DNA of 20,780 nt from Methanosarcinales archaeon (GTDB lineage Archaea > Halobacteriota > Methanosarcinia > Methanosarcinales > Methanocomedenaceae): assembly GCA_030614485.1 (NCBI GenBank), contig JAUWTY010000002.1, positions 1 to 20,780 of the forward strand. The letters run 5' to 3'. The notes beneath the pieces are model-generated. The model was not told the DNA's origin and searched no databases. It saw only the letters and a list, made by a program, of their open reading frames with translations. Positions 7,818-15,925 of this stretch are shown in pieces (position 1 is the stretch's first letter; each line of letters opens with the position of its first letter). The position numbers and the translations under genes are program-made.

Positions 7818-8489
7818 ATGACAGAGATAGAAATCCAGGCAGAATATAACCCGGTATCAATATTGAGCGATGCAGAATTGTATTCTGTCGTTATCAAAAA
7901 ACACAAGATGTTCATGCAGGATTTTACTGGAGAACTGGATAGTCTGGATAGTACAGTAAACAGTAAAAGGACAGAATACCAGCGTATCAATAATGAACTG
8001 GAAGCACTTGAGACACGAATTGTTGTGCTCAAAGAAAAACGTCATCAATTATATCACCAGGCAAAAAAGTTGCGTATAAAACTGTTTGAGAACATTGACA
8101 AGGGCGAACACTTCCTGCATCTCGAAAACGAGATTAATGATACAGATAACAGGTTGCAGAATGCTAATATGTCTTCTAAGGAAGAATTAGATTGCATCAA
8201 CAGGATAGGGGCATTGGTAAATGAAATGGTGCAAAGCTTGCCTGAAATCAATGATATGCAACGAGTGGGCATGGCGTCCATTCTTGATATTCTAAAAACC
8301 GCTGAGTCAGCGCGAAAAGAACTTGACGATATAGTAGATGCTCCCGCCACGCAAAAATCAGAATCAGCTTCAATTAAAGAAGAATTCGAAGAGATGGAAT
8401 CGCGGCAACGATGGCTTAAACGCAGGATTGAACTTCATACGAATGCTCTGGAGTACTGGGAAAAGACAGTGGCAGGGGGAGATCAGTAA
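7818..8489 (+). CDS. Coiled-coil protein, first of an overlapping pair
   Basis: A 223-residue, strongly charged protein, almost wholly predicted alpha-helix with heptad-like spacing. Long coils run about residues 35-125 and 185-220, broken by a less charged middle (SLPEINDMQRVGMASILDIL) and a short Ala/Ser-rich linker near 180-190. There is no signal peptide, membrane helix or enzyme motif. I do not recognise a named family. AGGAG at 7804-7808 sits 9 bases before ATG 7818. Its TAA overlaps the next gene's ATG by one base, so the two coils are probably translated together and may form a heteromeric coil. It lies downstream of mcm-DUF424 but has its own promoter-like TATA element. Confidence 0.8.
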   Translation: MTEIEIQAEYNPVSILSDAELYSVVIKKHKMFMQDFTGELDSLDSTVNSKRTEYQRINNELEALETRIVVLKEKRHQLYHQAKKLRIKLFENIDKGEHFLHLENEINDTDNRLQNANMSSKEELDCINRIGALVNEMVQSLPEINDMQRVGMASILDILKTAESARKELDDIVDAPATQKSESASIKEEFEEMESRQRWLKRRIELHTNALEYWEKTVAGGDQ

Positions 8490-9415
8490 TGAATGATGTA
8501 TCTGTCATGTCTGAAGGAGAATTGAAGAACAAGATCAATGTGCTCAGGCAGCAGATGGAACACAAGGAAAAAGATATTAAGGATCTTTACCAGGAGATGA
8601 ACCTGCATAACAAGGGGGCAAAAGAACTCAGGGCAAAGCGTGATGAGCTTAACCAACAGGTCAAAGAACTAAAGGAGCCAGCCACTGAATTACGGGCCAA
8701 GCGCGATGAGGTCAATAAAAAAATTGCAGAACTGAAAAAGCAAAGAGAAGATGTCAGGAGCAACAGTGATGGTTATAGCGACAAGATTGGTGAATTGAAG
8801 AAGATTCGTGACAACCTAAACAAAGTAGCAAAGGGCAGGCTCGAATCCCTCACAGAAGCGTACCGGGCCGAGCTGGAAAAGTTCTCCTCAGCAGATATGC
8901 CATTGGATTATGAGCAGTCACTGATGAAGAGATTGAGTGAACTGGGAGAGCGACTTAAAGCCATACGGGAAGCAAACACAATCCATAGTGAGATGGGGGG
9001 TATATACGGAAAAGTGAGCAAATTTTATCAGGAGATTGATACATTCAATGTTTTAATCCATGACCTGGCCAGTGAGTCCCAGACATATCACGAAGCTATG
9101 CTGGATACTTATAATAAAATGGATGAAATCAGGACAAAGTCAGATGAATTTCACAAACGTTTGCTTGAAATATACGAGTTTACTAACCCTATTAAAGAGA
9201 AAATTGATGCCGTGAAAAATTCAGTTTCACAAACTCGGGATGAACTTGATGTATTCCTGGACCAGATGAAAGAAATACAGCTTGTCAAGGACCAGAAAAA
9301 GCAGGAAGAAAAACGAGTGGATGCTAAAGATAAATTCCAGAAAAAGGGTAGACTCAGTTTGGAAGACCTGAGATTACTTATGGAAAATGACGAGATAAAG
9401 TTTGAAAAGAGTTAG
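8489..9415 (+). CDS. COG1340-like archaeal coiled-coil protein
   Basis: A 308-residue, highly charged coiled-coil protein. It resembles the archaeal COG1340 group, recalled from its long run of ELRxKRDELNxxVKEL-type heptads and the conserved C-terminal KKGRLSLEDLRLLMEND. An internal 21-residue (three-heptad) duplication is visible near residues 47-88, where ELRAKRDE recurs after QVKELKEPAT. Weakly charged breaks occur near 125-145 and 165-180. It has no membrane segment and should be cytoplasmic. Its ATG overlaps the preceding TAA by one base, with GGGGGA just upstream as ribosome binding site, so expression is coupled. Function is not established for the family; relatives resemble SMC/cytoskeletal rods only in general shape. 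Confidence 0.82.
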   Translation: MNDVSVMSEGELKNKINVLRQQMEHKEKDIKDLYQEMNLHNKGAKELRAKRDELNQQVKELKEPATELRAKRDEVNKKIAELKKQREDVRSNSDGYSDKIGELKKIRDNLNKVAKGRLESLTEAYRAELEKFSSADMPLDYEQSLMKRLSELGERLKAIREANTIHSEMGGIYGKVSKFYQEIDTFNVLIHDLASESQTYHEAMLDTYNKMDEIRTKSDEFHKRLLEIYEFTNPIKEKIDAVKNSVSQTRDELDVFLDQMKEIQLVKDQKKQEEKRVDAKDKFQKKGRLSLEDLRLLMENDEIKFEKS

Positions 9416-9437
9416 ATTATATTATTAAGTTAAATTG

Positions 9438-9470
9438 GGATGTTCGGGTATTATCCCAAACATCCATTTT
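9438..9470. terminator. Bidirectional terminator between convergent coiled-coil genes
   Basis: GGATGTT at 9438-9444 pairs with AACATCC at 9459-9465. The stem continues after one mismatch with GGG 9446-9448 against CCC 9455-9457, leaving a six-base loop. ATTTTGT follows on the plus strand. It sits in the 66-base gap between the convergent coiled-coil genes. Confidence 0.5.
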
Positions 9471-9481
9471 GTATTGAGTTA

Positions 9482-10912
9482 TCAGGCGTTATTTTCTTCT
9501 TTGCCCAGTATCTTTTGGACCGTTTCGTTCATGATGCTGATAACTTCATCTACCCGTTTTATGTTTTCTTTGTCATATTCTATCTTTTCGTCGATAGCTT
9601 TCTTAACCTCATATTCTGTTACTTTCAATAGCTCTGAGGTCTCGTTAATCGAGGTTTTTGATTTCTCTTTAAAGGATTCTATTTCGTATTTGAAATTTTC
9701 CAACTTCTTTTCAACCTCTTCTAACAATTGTCCAGATTCTTCAACAATCTTTGTCTTGCTATCTTCAAGGTTCTGGATGGCTTCATTGGATTTACTCAGC
9801 AGTTCAGATTCTATTATGCTTTCAGCTTTGCGCTGAATTTTATTGAGTTTGTCCTCTGTTTCTATGAATCCGCGTTCTTTCTCGTCAACTTCTGCCATGA
9901 ACCTTCTCATATCAGTTATTTTATTGTCAAGTTTATCATAAACATCATTGACCTTTTTCATGTGGTTTTCCAGATACTTTCCTGCTTTGAACAATGCTTG
10001 TTCTTCGTCTGAAATGGCTTCTTCCCCTTCTGTGAGATTACCTTTTTCTACAATATCCATTCTTTGGGCAAGTTCTTTTAGCAAATCATGATTTTGTTTA
10101 ACTAACTGGTTGACATCCCCTGACTCCATCTTTTTTATCGTAGATTCCAGATCTTTAATTGTTTTGTTCTGCTCATCAATCAATTTTTTCTGGTTGTCTA
10201 GTTGTGCCTGGACTTCTTTTAATGAATCCTGAGTCATTCCAGACGTTGCCTGAACTTCCGGTTTTGTCGCAGTTGTTGCAGATGCCGCTGGTGGCTTTAC
10301 CGATGTAGCCTGTGCTTCAGGTTTTGCCGTAGTTGTTGCAGGTGCCGCTGGTGGCTTTACCGGTGTTGCCTGTGCTTCTGGTTTTGCTGCAGTTGTTGCA
10401 GGTGCCGCTGGTGGCTTTACCGATGGTGCCTGTGCTTCAGGTTTTGCTGCAGTTGTTGCAGGTGCCGCTGGTGACTTTACCGGTGTTGCCTGTGCATCTG
10501 GTTTTGCTGCAGTCGTTGCTTCTGCCGCTGGTGACTTTACCGTTGTTGCCTGTACTTCCGGTTTTGCTGCAGTTGTTGGTGCTGCTGCAGCAGCACTCTG
10601 TTCTTTTATTGCCGATGCAAGAGCTTCCCTTACATTCCCTATACTAGGTTTTTGAGTGGACGGTTCTGATTTGTTTCCTTCGGGAACATTTTCTTTATTG
10701 CGCTCTTCGATGGTTTTAGCCTCGAAATTAATTTCGCTCAACTTTGATTTCACATCAGGCTTGCTTCCTAGAATATCTGACAATTTGGGCACTGTCTTAC
10801 TTGTTTTTGAAGTTTTTTCATCCAAATCAGAAGTAATATTCTGCTTCAGGAAATCAATATCTTTATTGTCTTCTTTCTTAGAGTCTGTTTTTGATTTTTT
10901 AAAAAGTGTCAT
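9482..10912 (-). CDS. Coiled-coil protein with tandem Ala/Pro/Thr repeats
   Basis: A protein of 476 residues from ATG 10912; TTG 10927 would add five. I prefer 10912 because GGTGA lies 5 bases before it on the minus strand. Order of parts: a basic start (MTLFKKSKTDSK), a charged disordered stretch to about residue 105, then six 20-residue repeats of the AAPATTAAKPEAQATPVKP type. A long coiled coil fills the last 240 or so residues, beginning SLKEVQAQLDNQKKLIDEQN. There is no signal peptide or membrane helix, so it is probably cytoplasmic. The Ala-Pro-Thr-Lys repeat looks like a flexible or rod-like linker. It is convergent with the two other coiled-coil genes and divergent from mptA. No family is recognised. 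Repeat number is likely to vary between strains. Confidence 0.8.
   Translation of the reverse strand: MTLFKKSKTDSKKEDNKDIDFLKQNITSDLDEKTSKTSKTVPKLSDILGSKPDVKSKLSEINFEAKTIEERNKENVPEGNKSEPSTQKPSIGNVREALASAIKEQSAAAAAPTTAAKPEVQATTVKSPAAEATTAAKPDAQATPVKSPAAPATTAAKPEAQAPSVKPPAAPATTAAKPEAQATPVKPPAAPATTTAKPEAQATSVKPPAASATTATKPEVQATSGMTQDSLKEVQAQLDNQKKLIDEQNKTIKDLESTIKKMESGDVNQLVKQNHDLLKELAQRMDIVEKGNLTEGEEAISDEEQALFKAGKYLENHMKKVNDVYDKLDNKITDMRRFMAEVDEKERGFIETEDKLNKIQRKAESIIESELLSKSNEAIQNLEDSKTKIVEESGQLLEEVEKKLENFKYEIESFKEKSKTSINETSELLKVTEYEVKKAIDEKIEYDKENIKRVDEVISIMNETVQKILGKEENNA
10232..10591 (-). repeat. 60-bp tandem repeat, six copies, in frame
   Basis: The sequence repeats with a 60-base period, each unit coding for 20 residues. 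The central four units are nearly identical at the DNA level (shared GTTTTGCTGCAGTTGTTGCA and GGTGCCGCTGGTG on the plus strand); the outer ones are diverged. The repeat stays in frame throughout. Near-identity, also at third positions, suggests recent expansion by slippage or unequal recombination. Confidence 0.95.
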
Positions 10913-11137
10913 CACTTTCACCGCCAAAATTACTACTAAACATAGATATTTTGATTGTACCCATATATATACATTCTCAAGGCAATATATTAATTAAAAT
11001 TCATTTGTGAATTTTCACCGTAATAATATAAACAAAAGACATTTAAACTTAGGTTCATTACGCAAACATTATATCTGTGAAAAATATAGTCACGTGCCAC
11101 AACTACACACATTTATCTGTAATATGGAGATTACTAA

Positions 11138-12091
11138 ATGGATATACCAGTAGTAAAATTAGCTGATGTTCAGGCGAACAAACCAGACATACCGATAACA
11201 CTTTCCCGTGTTGGTGTCACCAATGTAAAGAAATTGGTCGAAGTATCAAGAGCAGATAAACGCCCCATTATACTAATATCAAATTTCGATATCTTTGTTG
11301 ATCTACCATCGGACCGCAAAGGGGCAAACCTCTCACGTAATTTTGAAGCCATAGATGAAGTGTTGGAAGAATCTATCAATTTACCAGTTTGTGAGATTGA
11401 AGAACTTTGTGGAGAAGTTGCTAAACGATTGCTTGACCGGCATGAATATGCCACTAAGGCCGAAGTTAGAATGAAGAGTGAATACATAGTCAAGCGGATA
11501 ACACCGGTCAATAAGGTGAAATGCCAGCAAGTGGTTGACATCTTTGCAGAAGCAATCGCTAACCGGCAGGAAAATGGTAAGGTGTTCGTGAATAAAATGG
11601 TGGGGGCTGAGGTTTTAGGTCTTACTGCCTGTCCATGTGCCCAGGAAATAATGCGCGATAAGGCCATAGCTGAACTGAAACGATTGAACGTGGACAGCAA
11701 GACAATTTATGAATTCCTCAATACAGTGCCCATGGCAACCCATAACCAGCGGGGAAGAGGTATTGTAACCATCCAGGTTTCCCATCACCACAAAGTTTCC
11801 ATCGATAAGATTGTCCACATCATTGAAACGTCCATGAGTTCCAGCATTTATGAATTACTCAAGCGCAACGATGAGGCAATGCTGGTTGAGAATGCCCATA
11901 AGAACCCAAAGTTTGTTGAAGATTGTGTACGCACCATGGCCAAGAAAATTGTGAACGATTTCTCTGACATTCCTGATGAATCGATAATAACAATTAAACA
12001 GATCAATGAAGAGAGTATTCATAGCCATAATGCATTTGCAGAACGCATTGCTACGCTTGGAGAACTTAAAACTGAATTGAGTATGAATTAA
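11138..12091 (+). CDS. mptA: GTP cyclohydrolase MptA (FolE2/COG1469 family)
   Basis: Type IV GTP cyclohydrolase, which opens GTP to 7,8-dihydroneopterin 2',3'-cyclic phosphate, the first step of tetrahydromethanopterin synthesis in archaea, using Fe(II). The 317 residues fit the family length. Diagnostic motifs are GLTACPCAQ (161-169, with the catalytic/metal cysteine), [10 protein letters not shown] (199-208), VSHHHKVS and [12 protein letters not shown] (292-303). GGAG at 11126-11129, nine bases before ATG 11138, marks the start. It stands alone between a divergent coiled-coil gene and the rplX operon. Its presence argues for methanopterin-based C1 metabolism. FolE2 for folate is the alternative family branch, less likely in this archaeal context. 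Confidence 0.93.
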   Translation: MDIPVVKLADVQANKPDIPITLSRVGVTNVKKLVEVSRADKRPIILISNFDIFVDLPSDRKGANLSRNFEAIDEVLEESINLPVCEIEELCGEVAKRLLDRHEYATKAEVRMKSEYIVKRITPVNKVKCQQVVDIFAEAIANRQENGKVFVNKMVGAEVLGLTACPCAQEIMRDKAIAELKRLNVDSKTIYEFLNTVPMATHNQRGRGIVTIQVSHHHKVSIDKIVHIIETSMSSSIYELLKRNDEAMLVENAHKNPKFVEDCVRTMAKKIVNDFSDIPDESIITIKQINEESIHSHNAFAERIATLGELKTELSMN

Positions 12092-12202
12092 TTCATACAA
12101 TTTTTTCAAAATTAGTATACCTGTTAACTGCTAACCTTAATCGTTATACTCCGCAGTTCTGCTGGGGACTATAAAGTGTTATTTGATAGGTTTGAATAAA
12201 GT

Positions 12203-12213
12203 ATTTATCCTGC
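12203..12213 (+). promoter_or_regulatory. TATA-like element before rplX operon
   Basis: ATTTATCCTGC lies about 75 bases before the rplX ATG, at a plausible distance for a TATA box with a short leader. The same ten bases TTTATCCTGC occur at 18423-18432 before acs. The assignment is tentative. Confidence 0.3.
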
Positions 12214-12281
12214 AAATGTATTAGGGTACAGCAGACATACGTGTATTAACATTTATCAATTCGAACAAGGAGAAATTAAAG

Positions 12282-12458
12282 ATGGAAAATTACATTATAT
12301 CTGGTACATTCAAGGCAGGCAATTTATGGGAAAGTTTCACAAAAAATGTATCCAGTCTGAATGAAAAAAATGCACGTGAAAAAGTTTATTCGCTCATAGG
12401 CAGTGAACATGGCCTAAAACGTAACTTGATACGCCTTGATTCAATTAACAAGGAGTGA
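12282..12458 (+). CDS. rplX: Ribosomal protein LX (L18Ae/L20a)
   Basis: A 58-residue protein beginning MENYIISGTFKAG and ending HGLKRNLIRLDSINKE. It is short and basic, with the (Y/F)xxxGxF(K/R) opening and the EKVYSLIGSEHGLKR region typical of archaeal 50S protein LX, the half-size counterpart of eukaryotic L18a/L20. AAGGAG at 12267-12272 lies nine bases before the ATG. It is the first gene of rplX-pfdA-ftsY, a set that is widely conserved in archaea and usually preceded by L39e, L31e and aIF6, which are not in this window. The stop codon is embedded in the next gene's ribosome binding site. Confidence 0.9.
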   Translation: MENYIISGTFKAGNLWESFTKNVSSLNEKNAREKVYSLIGSEHGLKRNLIRLDSINKE

Positions 12459-12463
12459 ACATT

Positions 12464-12925
12464 TTGGCTTCTAATAAACCATTGTCTGAACAGGATATTC
12501 AGAATATGGCGGCTCAGCATCAACAGATGCAATACCAGTCAGAATCTGCTGTCCAGCAATTGAATTTTGTCAGTGACAGTATTAACGACGTCATTAAAGC
12601 CATCACCACCCTGACTGAATTTGAAGGGGTGAATGATGGACATGAGATTTTTTTACCTATTGGTGCAGGTGTCAATGTGAAAGCTAATCTGGTTATGCCT
12701 GAGAACGTGGTTATACAGGTAGGAGCCGGGATAAGTGTGGAAAAGAACATTGCAGATGCAAAAACCATGCTGGATAATCGTAAAGAAGAACTCACCAAAT
12801 ACCAGGAAAGTATTCAAAACAGTCTCAATGAACTTACAAGCAGGATGAAAGAGATTGAAGGTGTCCTGAATTCGAGTGTAGGCCAGCAGCAGGTTCCAGC
12901 CACTCCTAATATGCAGGGTTCATAG
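12464..12925 (+). CDS. pfdA: Prefoldin subunit alpha
   Basis: Alpha subunit of archaeal prefoldin (GimC), an alpha2beta4 jellyfish-shaped chaperone that hands unfolded proteins to the thermosome. About 153 residues: an N-terminal coil with repeated glutamines (QHQQMQYQSESAVQQL), a central beta-hairpin region with IFLPIGAGVNVKANL and VVIQVGAGISVEKN, and a C-terminal coil, exactly the alpha-subunit layout. I chose TTG 12464 because AAGGAGTGA (12450-12458) is eight bases upstream; GTG 12455 lies within that site and would add only MNI. Translation is probably coupled to rplX. ftsY begins directly at the next base after its TAG. Confidence 0.92.
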   Translation: MASNKPLSEQDIQNMAAQHQQMQYQSESAVQQLNFVSDSINDVIKAITTLTEFEGVNDGHEIFLPIGAGVNVKANLVMPENVVIQVGAGISVEKNIADAKTMLDNRKEELTKYQESIQNSLNELTSRMKEIEGVLNSSVGQQQVPATPNMQGS

Positions 12926-13960
12926 ATGTTTAATAATCTTAAACAAAAACTTAGTGGACTTAAGGATTCGTTTGGCACTGTATTAGACAAACAGGCAGAG
13001 GAAGCGTCTGAAGTTGAGGTTGTCAAAGAATCTGATATTTCACCTGACGTGGTGGAAGAAAAAAAAGGAATATCTACCAGTATTGGAGATAAAGCCAAAG
13101 CCCTGTTGATGAGGCGTGAATTCATCATTGATGAAAAGTCGCTGGAGGAACCTCTCTGGGATCTTGAGGTGGCACTGCTTGAAAGCGATGTTGCCATGCC
13201 AGTGGCAGAAGAAGTAGTTGCTTCTGTAAAAGAGGAACTTGTAGGCAGCAGTTTCAAGATTGGGGAGAATAAAGGTAAAATCGTTGAACAGGCGCTGAAA
13301 AATGCACTTATCAGGGTATTAAGTGTGGAAGAACTGGATTTTGATGATTTTGTCAAGTCTGCTGATAAGCCCGTTACGATGGCGTTTATAGGCGTGAACG
13401 GTACAGGAAAAACCACTTCTATTGCCAAGGTTACCAGACGGCTATTAAATAATGGACATTCTGTTGTGATTGCAGCAGCAGATACTTTCAGGGCAGGTGC
13501 TATTGACCAGATACAGCATCATGCAGACAAACTTGGTGTAAAGCTTATCAAACATCAGGAAGGTAGTGACCCGGCTGCAGTTGTTTATGATGCCGTGGAG
13601 TATGCCAAAGCACGACATCTGGATGTGGTACTGGCGGACACAGCAGGGCGGATGCATACCAATATTAATCTTATGGACCAGTTAAAGAAAATATGCAGAG
13701 TAGCTCCTCCGGACCTGGTGATATTTGTGGATGAGGCAATAGCAGGTAATGATGCAGTAGAGCGTGCTGCTCTTTTCAATGATGCTGTACCGGTAAATGG
13801 GAACATACTTACTAAGGCAGATGCCGATTCAAAGGGCGGTGCAGCCATTTCAGTAGCTCATGCCACGGGTAAACCCATCCTATTTTTAGGTGTAGGCCAG
13901 GAATACGACGATATGGTGAAGTTTGACCCGCAATGGCTGGTAGACAGGCTATTTGAGTGA
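12926..13960 (+). CDS. ftsY: Signal recognition particle receptor FtsY
   Basis: SRP GTPase receptor that docks ribosome-SRP complexes at the membrane. The 344 residues comprise a short acidic/amphipathic A region (1-50), the N domain (about 55-145) and the G domain. GTPase motifs are G1 GVNGTGKTT (156-164), DTFRAGAIDQ (186-195), G3 DTAGRMHTN (238-246), G4 TKAD (296-299) and the closing GVGQ (322-325). FtsY rather than SRP54 is indicated by the absence of a C-terminal methionine-rich M domain and by the DTFRAGA box. The ATG directly follows the prefoldin stop with no gap. No membrane helix is present, as expected for peripheral binding. Confidence 0.96.
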   Translation: MFNNLKQKLSGLKDSFGTVLDKQAEEASEVEVVKESDISPDVVEEKKGISTSIGDKAKALLMRREFIIDEKSLEEPLWDLEVALLESDVAMPVAEEVVASVKEELVGSSFKIGENKGKIVEQALKNALIRVLSVEELDFDDFVKSADKPVTMAFIGVNGTGKTTSIAKVTRRLLNNGHSVVIAAADTFRAGAIDQIQHHADKLGVKLIKHQEGSDPAAVVYDAVEYAKARHLDVVLADTAGRMHTNINLMDQLKKICRVAPPDLVIFVDEAIAGNDAVERAALFNDAVPVNGNILTKADADSKGGAAISVAHATGKPILFLGVGQEYDDMVKFDPQWLVDRLFE

Positions 13961-14013
13961 AATTAAATCTACATCTGATAATCTTTTTCGAATACTTTCT
14001 ATAACGATTCTGG

Positions 14014-14853
14014 CTAAATAGAAACATCGAAACTTCCGCTTCTGAAACCCTCAAGGTCAAGGGTAATGTAGGTATAGCCTAGTTCCTTAAAGCGGACTAT
14101 TATAGTATCTTTATTGATCATTAGTATCCTAAAAAAATTTTCAGGTACTTCAATGCGTGCCGTGTTTCCATGATGACGCACCCTGTACTGCTCAACTCCT
14201 AGATCAAAGAGAAATTCTTCTGCTTGTTCAACCTGTTTTAACCCTTCTTCGGTAATGGTGTTGCCATAAGGGAACCGACTGGACAGGCATGCTTGTTGGG
14301 GTTTATCCCAGACATCCAGTCCCATTGAGCGCCCAATCTGGCGTATCTCATCCTTGTTAATACCCATATCGGCAAAGGGAGTAAGAATGTGCTGTTCTAT
14401 GGCTGCCCTGTGGCCCGGCCTGTGTCCAGTAAGTTCGGAGGCGTTAGTACCGTCTGCAACAGCATCAAACCCGAATTCATCAGCCAGTGCCCTCAGTGCC
14501 CTGAACAGGCCGGTCTTGCAGTAATAACACCTGTTAACCGGGTTTTGTGCAAATTCGGGCTCATCAAGTTCGTTATAAGGAATAACAATGTGCTTGATTC
14601 CGATATCCTTTGCCGTTCTCTTTGCACTTTCAAGTTCACGCCTGGGCAGGGTCTGGCTTTGTGCAGTAACGGCAGTTGACATACTACCCAGTGCCCGGTA
14701 TGCCAGTGCTGCCAGGACACTGCTGTCCACGCCACCGCTGAAAGCTACAAGTACGCCGTCAAATTTTTGGAGGTAATCTGTAACCTGTTCTATCCTCTCA
14801 TGGATGCAGGATTCTGTAATTTCATCTGACACTGGAGAGGGCAGGTCTTTCAT
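14014..14853 (-). CDS. larE: LarE-type ATP-dependent sulfur transferase (PP-loop)
   Basis: PP-loop ATP pyrophosphatase of the LarE family, which activates the carboxyls of the nicotinate-derived nickel-pincer precursor and adds sulfur to them. From ATG 14853 it has 279 residues, the normal length. The PP-loop SGGVDSS is at 39-45. Cysteines 109 and 112 (NRCYYCK) and 189 (QQACLSSRFPYG) give the three-cysteine set reported to hold a [4Fe-4S] cluster in catalytic LarE forms; single-cysteine LarE sacrifices that cysteine. The open frame extends to 14961, but that would overlap the divergent isomerase start at 14926, and homologues begin near MKDL. No ribosome binding site is visible, so it may be leaderless. 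larB and larC are not in the window, so the true substrate is unproven. Confidence 0.85.
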   Translation of the reverse strand: MKDLPSPVSDEITESCIHERIEQVTDYLQKFDGVLVAFSGGVDSSVLAALAYRALGSMSTAVTAQSQTLPRRELESAKRTAKDIGIKHIVIPYNELDEPEFAQNPVNRCYYCKTGLFRALRALADEFGFDAVADGTNASELTGHRPGHRAAIEQHILTPFADMGINKDEIRQIGRSMGLDVWDKPQQACLSSRFPYGNTITEEGLKQVEQAEEFLFDLGVEQYRVRHHGNTARIEVPENFFRILMINKDTIIVRFKELGYTYITLDLEGFRSGSFDVSI

Positions 14854-14925
14854 GGGTGGTATTATACCTGATAGATTAGTAAGTCTTTTGCCCTGTGGAT
14901 TACCTATACTGAACAAGGTGAAATC

Positions 14926-15870
14926 ATGGACATCGTACTTGATATAGCAAAAAAGATACAAACAATGGAGATAAGGGGAGCAGGTACTATAGCCAGAGCC
15001 GCAGCAGGGGCACTCAAAGATTATGCTCAGCAGCTTGAGGAGAAGTCAGTAAAGAAATTCAATACCAAAATATCAAATGCGGCCAATGTATTAGTAGCCA
15101 CCAGGCCAACTGCTGTCTCATTGCCCAATTCCATTAGGATAGTAATGGGATATACAGGTGACACTGTGGATGAGGCCAGAACCGACCTGATAAGGCGAGT
15201 GGACCAGTTTATTGAATCATCAAAAGAGGCCACTGAGAGGATAGGGACAATTGGTAGCAGGCGTATCCGCAATGGGGATACCATAATGACCCACTGCAAC
15301 AGCCAGGCCGCCATATCGGTGATAGCACAGGCGCACAAGGCTGGTAAGAATATAAATGTGATAGCTACCGAAAGCAGACCACGACGACAGGGTCTTCTGA
15401 CTATTTCCCAACTTAATGAACTGGGCATAAATACTTCATTAATAGTGGATTCAGCTGTACGGTATTACATGAAGGATGTGGATATTGTGGTTGTGGGTGC
15501 GGATGCGGTCACTGCTAATGGCAGCGTGATAAATAAGATAGGCACTTCCCAGCTGGCAATGGCGGCCCATGAAAGCAGAACCAACGTGATAGTGGCAGCT
15601 GAGACATACAAGTTCAGTCCCCGTACCCTGATGGGTGAGATGGTGGAGATAGAGGAACGGGATGTATCAGAGGTTATGGACAGCGAAAAATTGTCAGGTA
15701 TGTTGCATGTTAGTGTAAGGAATCCGGCTTTTGATGTCACACCTTCAGATTATATTGATGTAATATGTACTGAGGTGGGTGCTATCTCGCCGGAGATGAG
15801 TTATATCATTATTCGCGATATACTGGGATGGGACCTTCAGGATATGCTGGATGACAAGTTGAAAACATAG
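14926..15870 (+). CDS. e2b2: Ribose-1,5-bisphosphate isomerase
   Basis: Member of the eIF2B-alpha/MtnA fold that converts ribose-1,5-bisphosphate to ribulose-1,5-bisphosphate in the archaeal AMP pathway, between AMP phosphorylase and form III RuBisCO. The 314 residues include MTHCNSQAAI with Cys124 and VVVGADAVTANGSVINKIGT with Asp193. Their 69-residue spacing equals that of the catalytic Cys133/Asp202 pair described for the Thermococcus enzyme. RGAGTIARAAAGAL (17-30) is the conserved substrate-binding opening. AAGGTGA at 14915-14921 precedes ATG 14926 by five bases. A generic aIF2B-like protein or methylthioribose-1-phosphate isomerase are alternatives, but the opening and length favour R15P isomerase. 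RuBisCO and AMP phosphorylase are not in this window. Confidence 0.9.
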   Translation: MDIVLDIAKKIQTMEIRGAGTIARAAAGALKDYAQQLEEKSVKKFNTKISNAANVLVATRPTAVSLPNSIRIVMGYTGDTVDEARTDLIRRVDQFIESSKEATERIGTIGSRRIRNGDTIMTHCNSQAAISVIAQAHKAGKNINVIATESRPRRQGLLTISQLNELGINTSLIVDSAVRYYMKDVDIVVVGADAVTANGSVINKIGTSQLAMAAHESRTNVIVAAETYKFSPRTLMGEMVEIEERDVSEVMDSEKLSGMLHVSVRNPAFDVTPSDYIDVICTEVGAISPEMSYIIIRDILGWDLQDMLDDKLKT

Positions 15871-15925
15871 TGCAGTTAATGTTAAATTGAATACATTTGT
15901 ATATAGAATTAGAGGAGGTAACGAA

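Noticed and set aside
10333..10647. Plus-strand frame rich in Leu/Val/Pro opposite the 60-bp repeat
   Set aside because: It is an antisense by-product of the in-frame repeat of the minus-strand coiled-coil gene; no start signals.
14854..14961. N-terminal extension of the LarE gene to 14961
   Set aside because: It overlaps the well-supported isomerase start at 14926 and adds residues not expected in the family.
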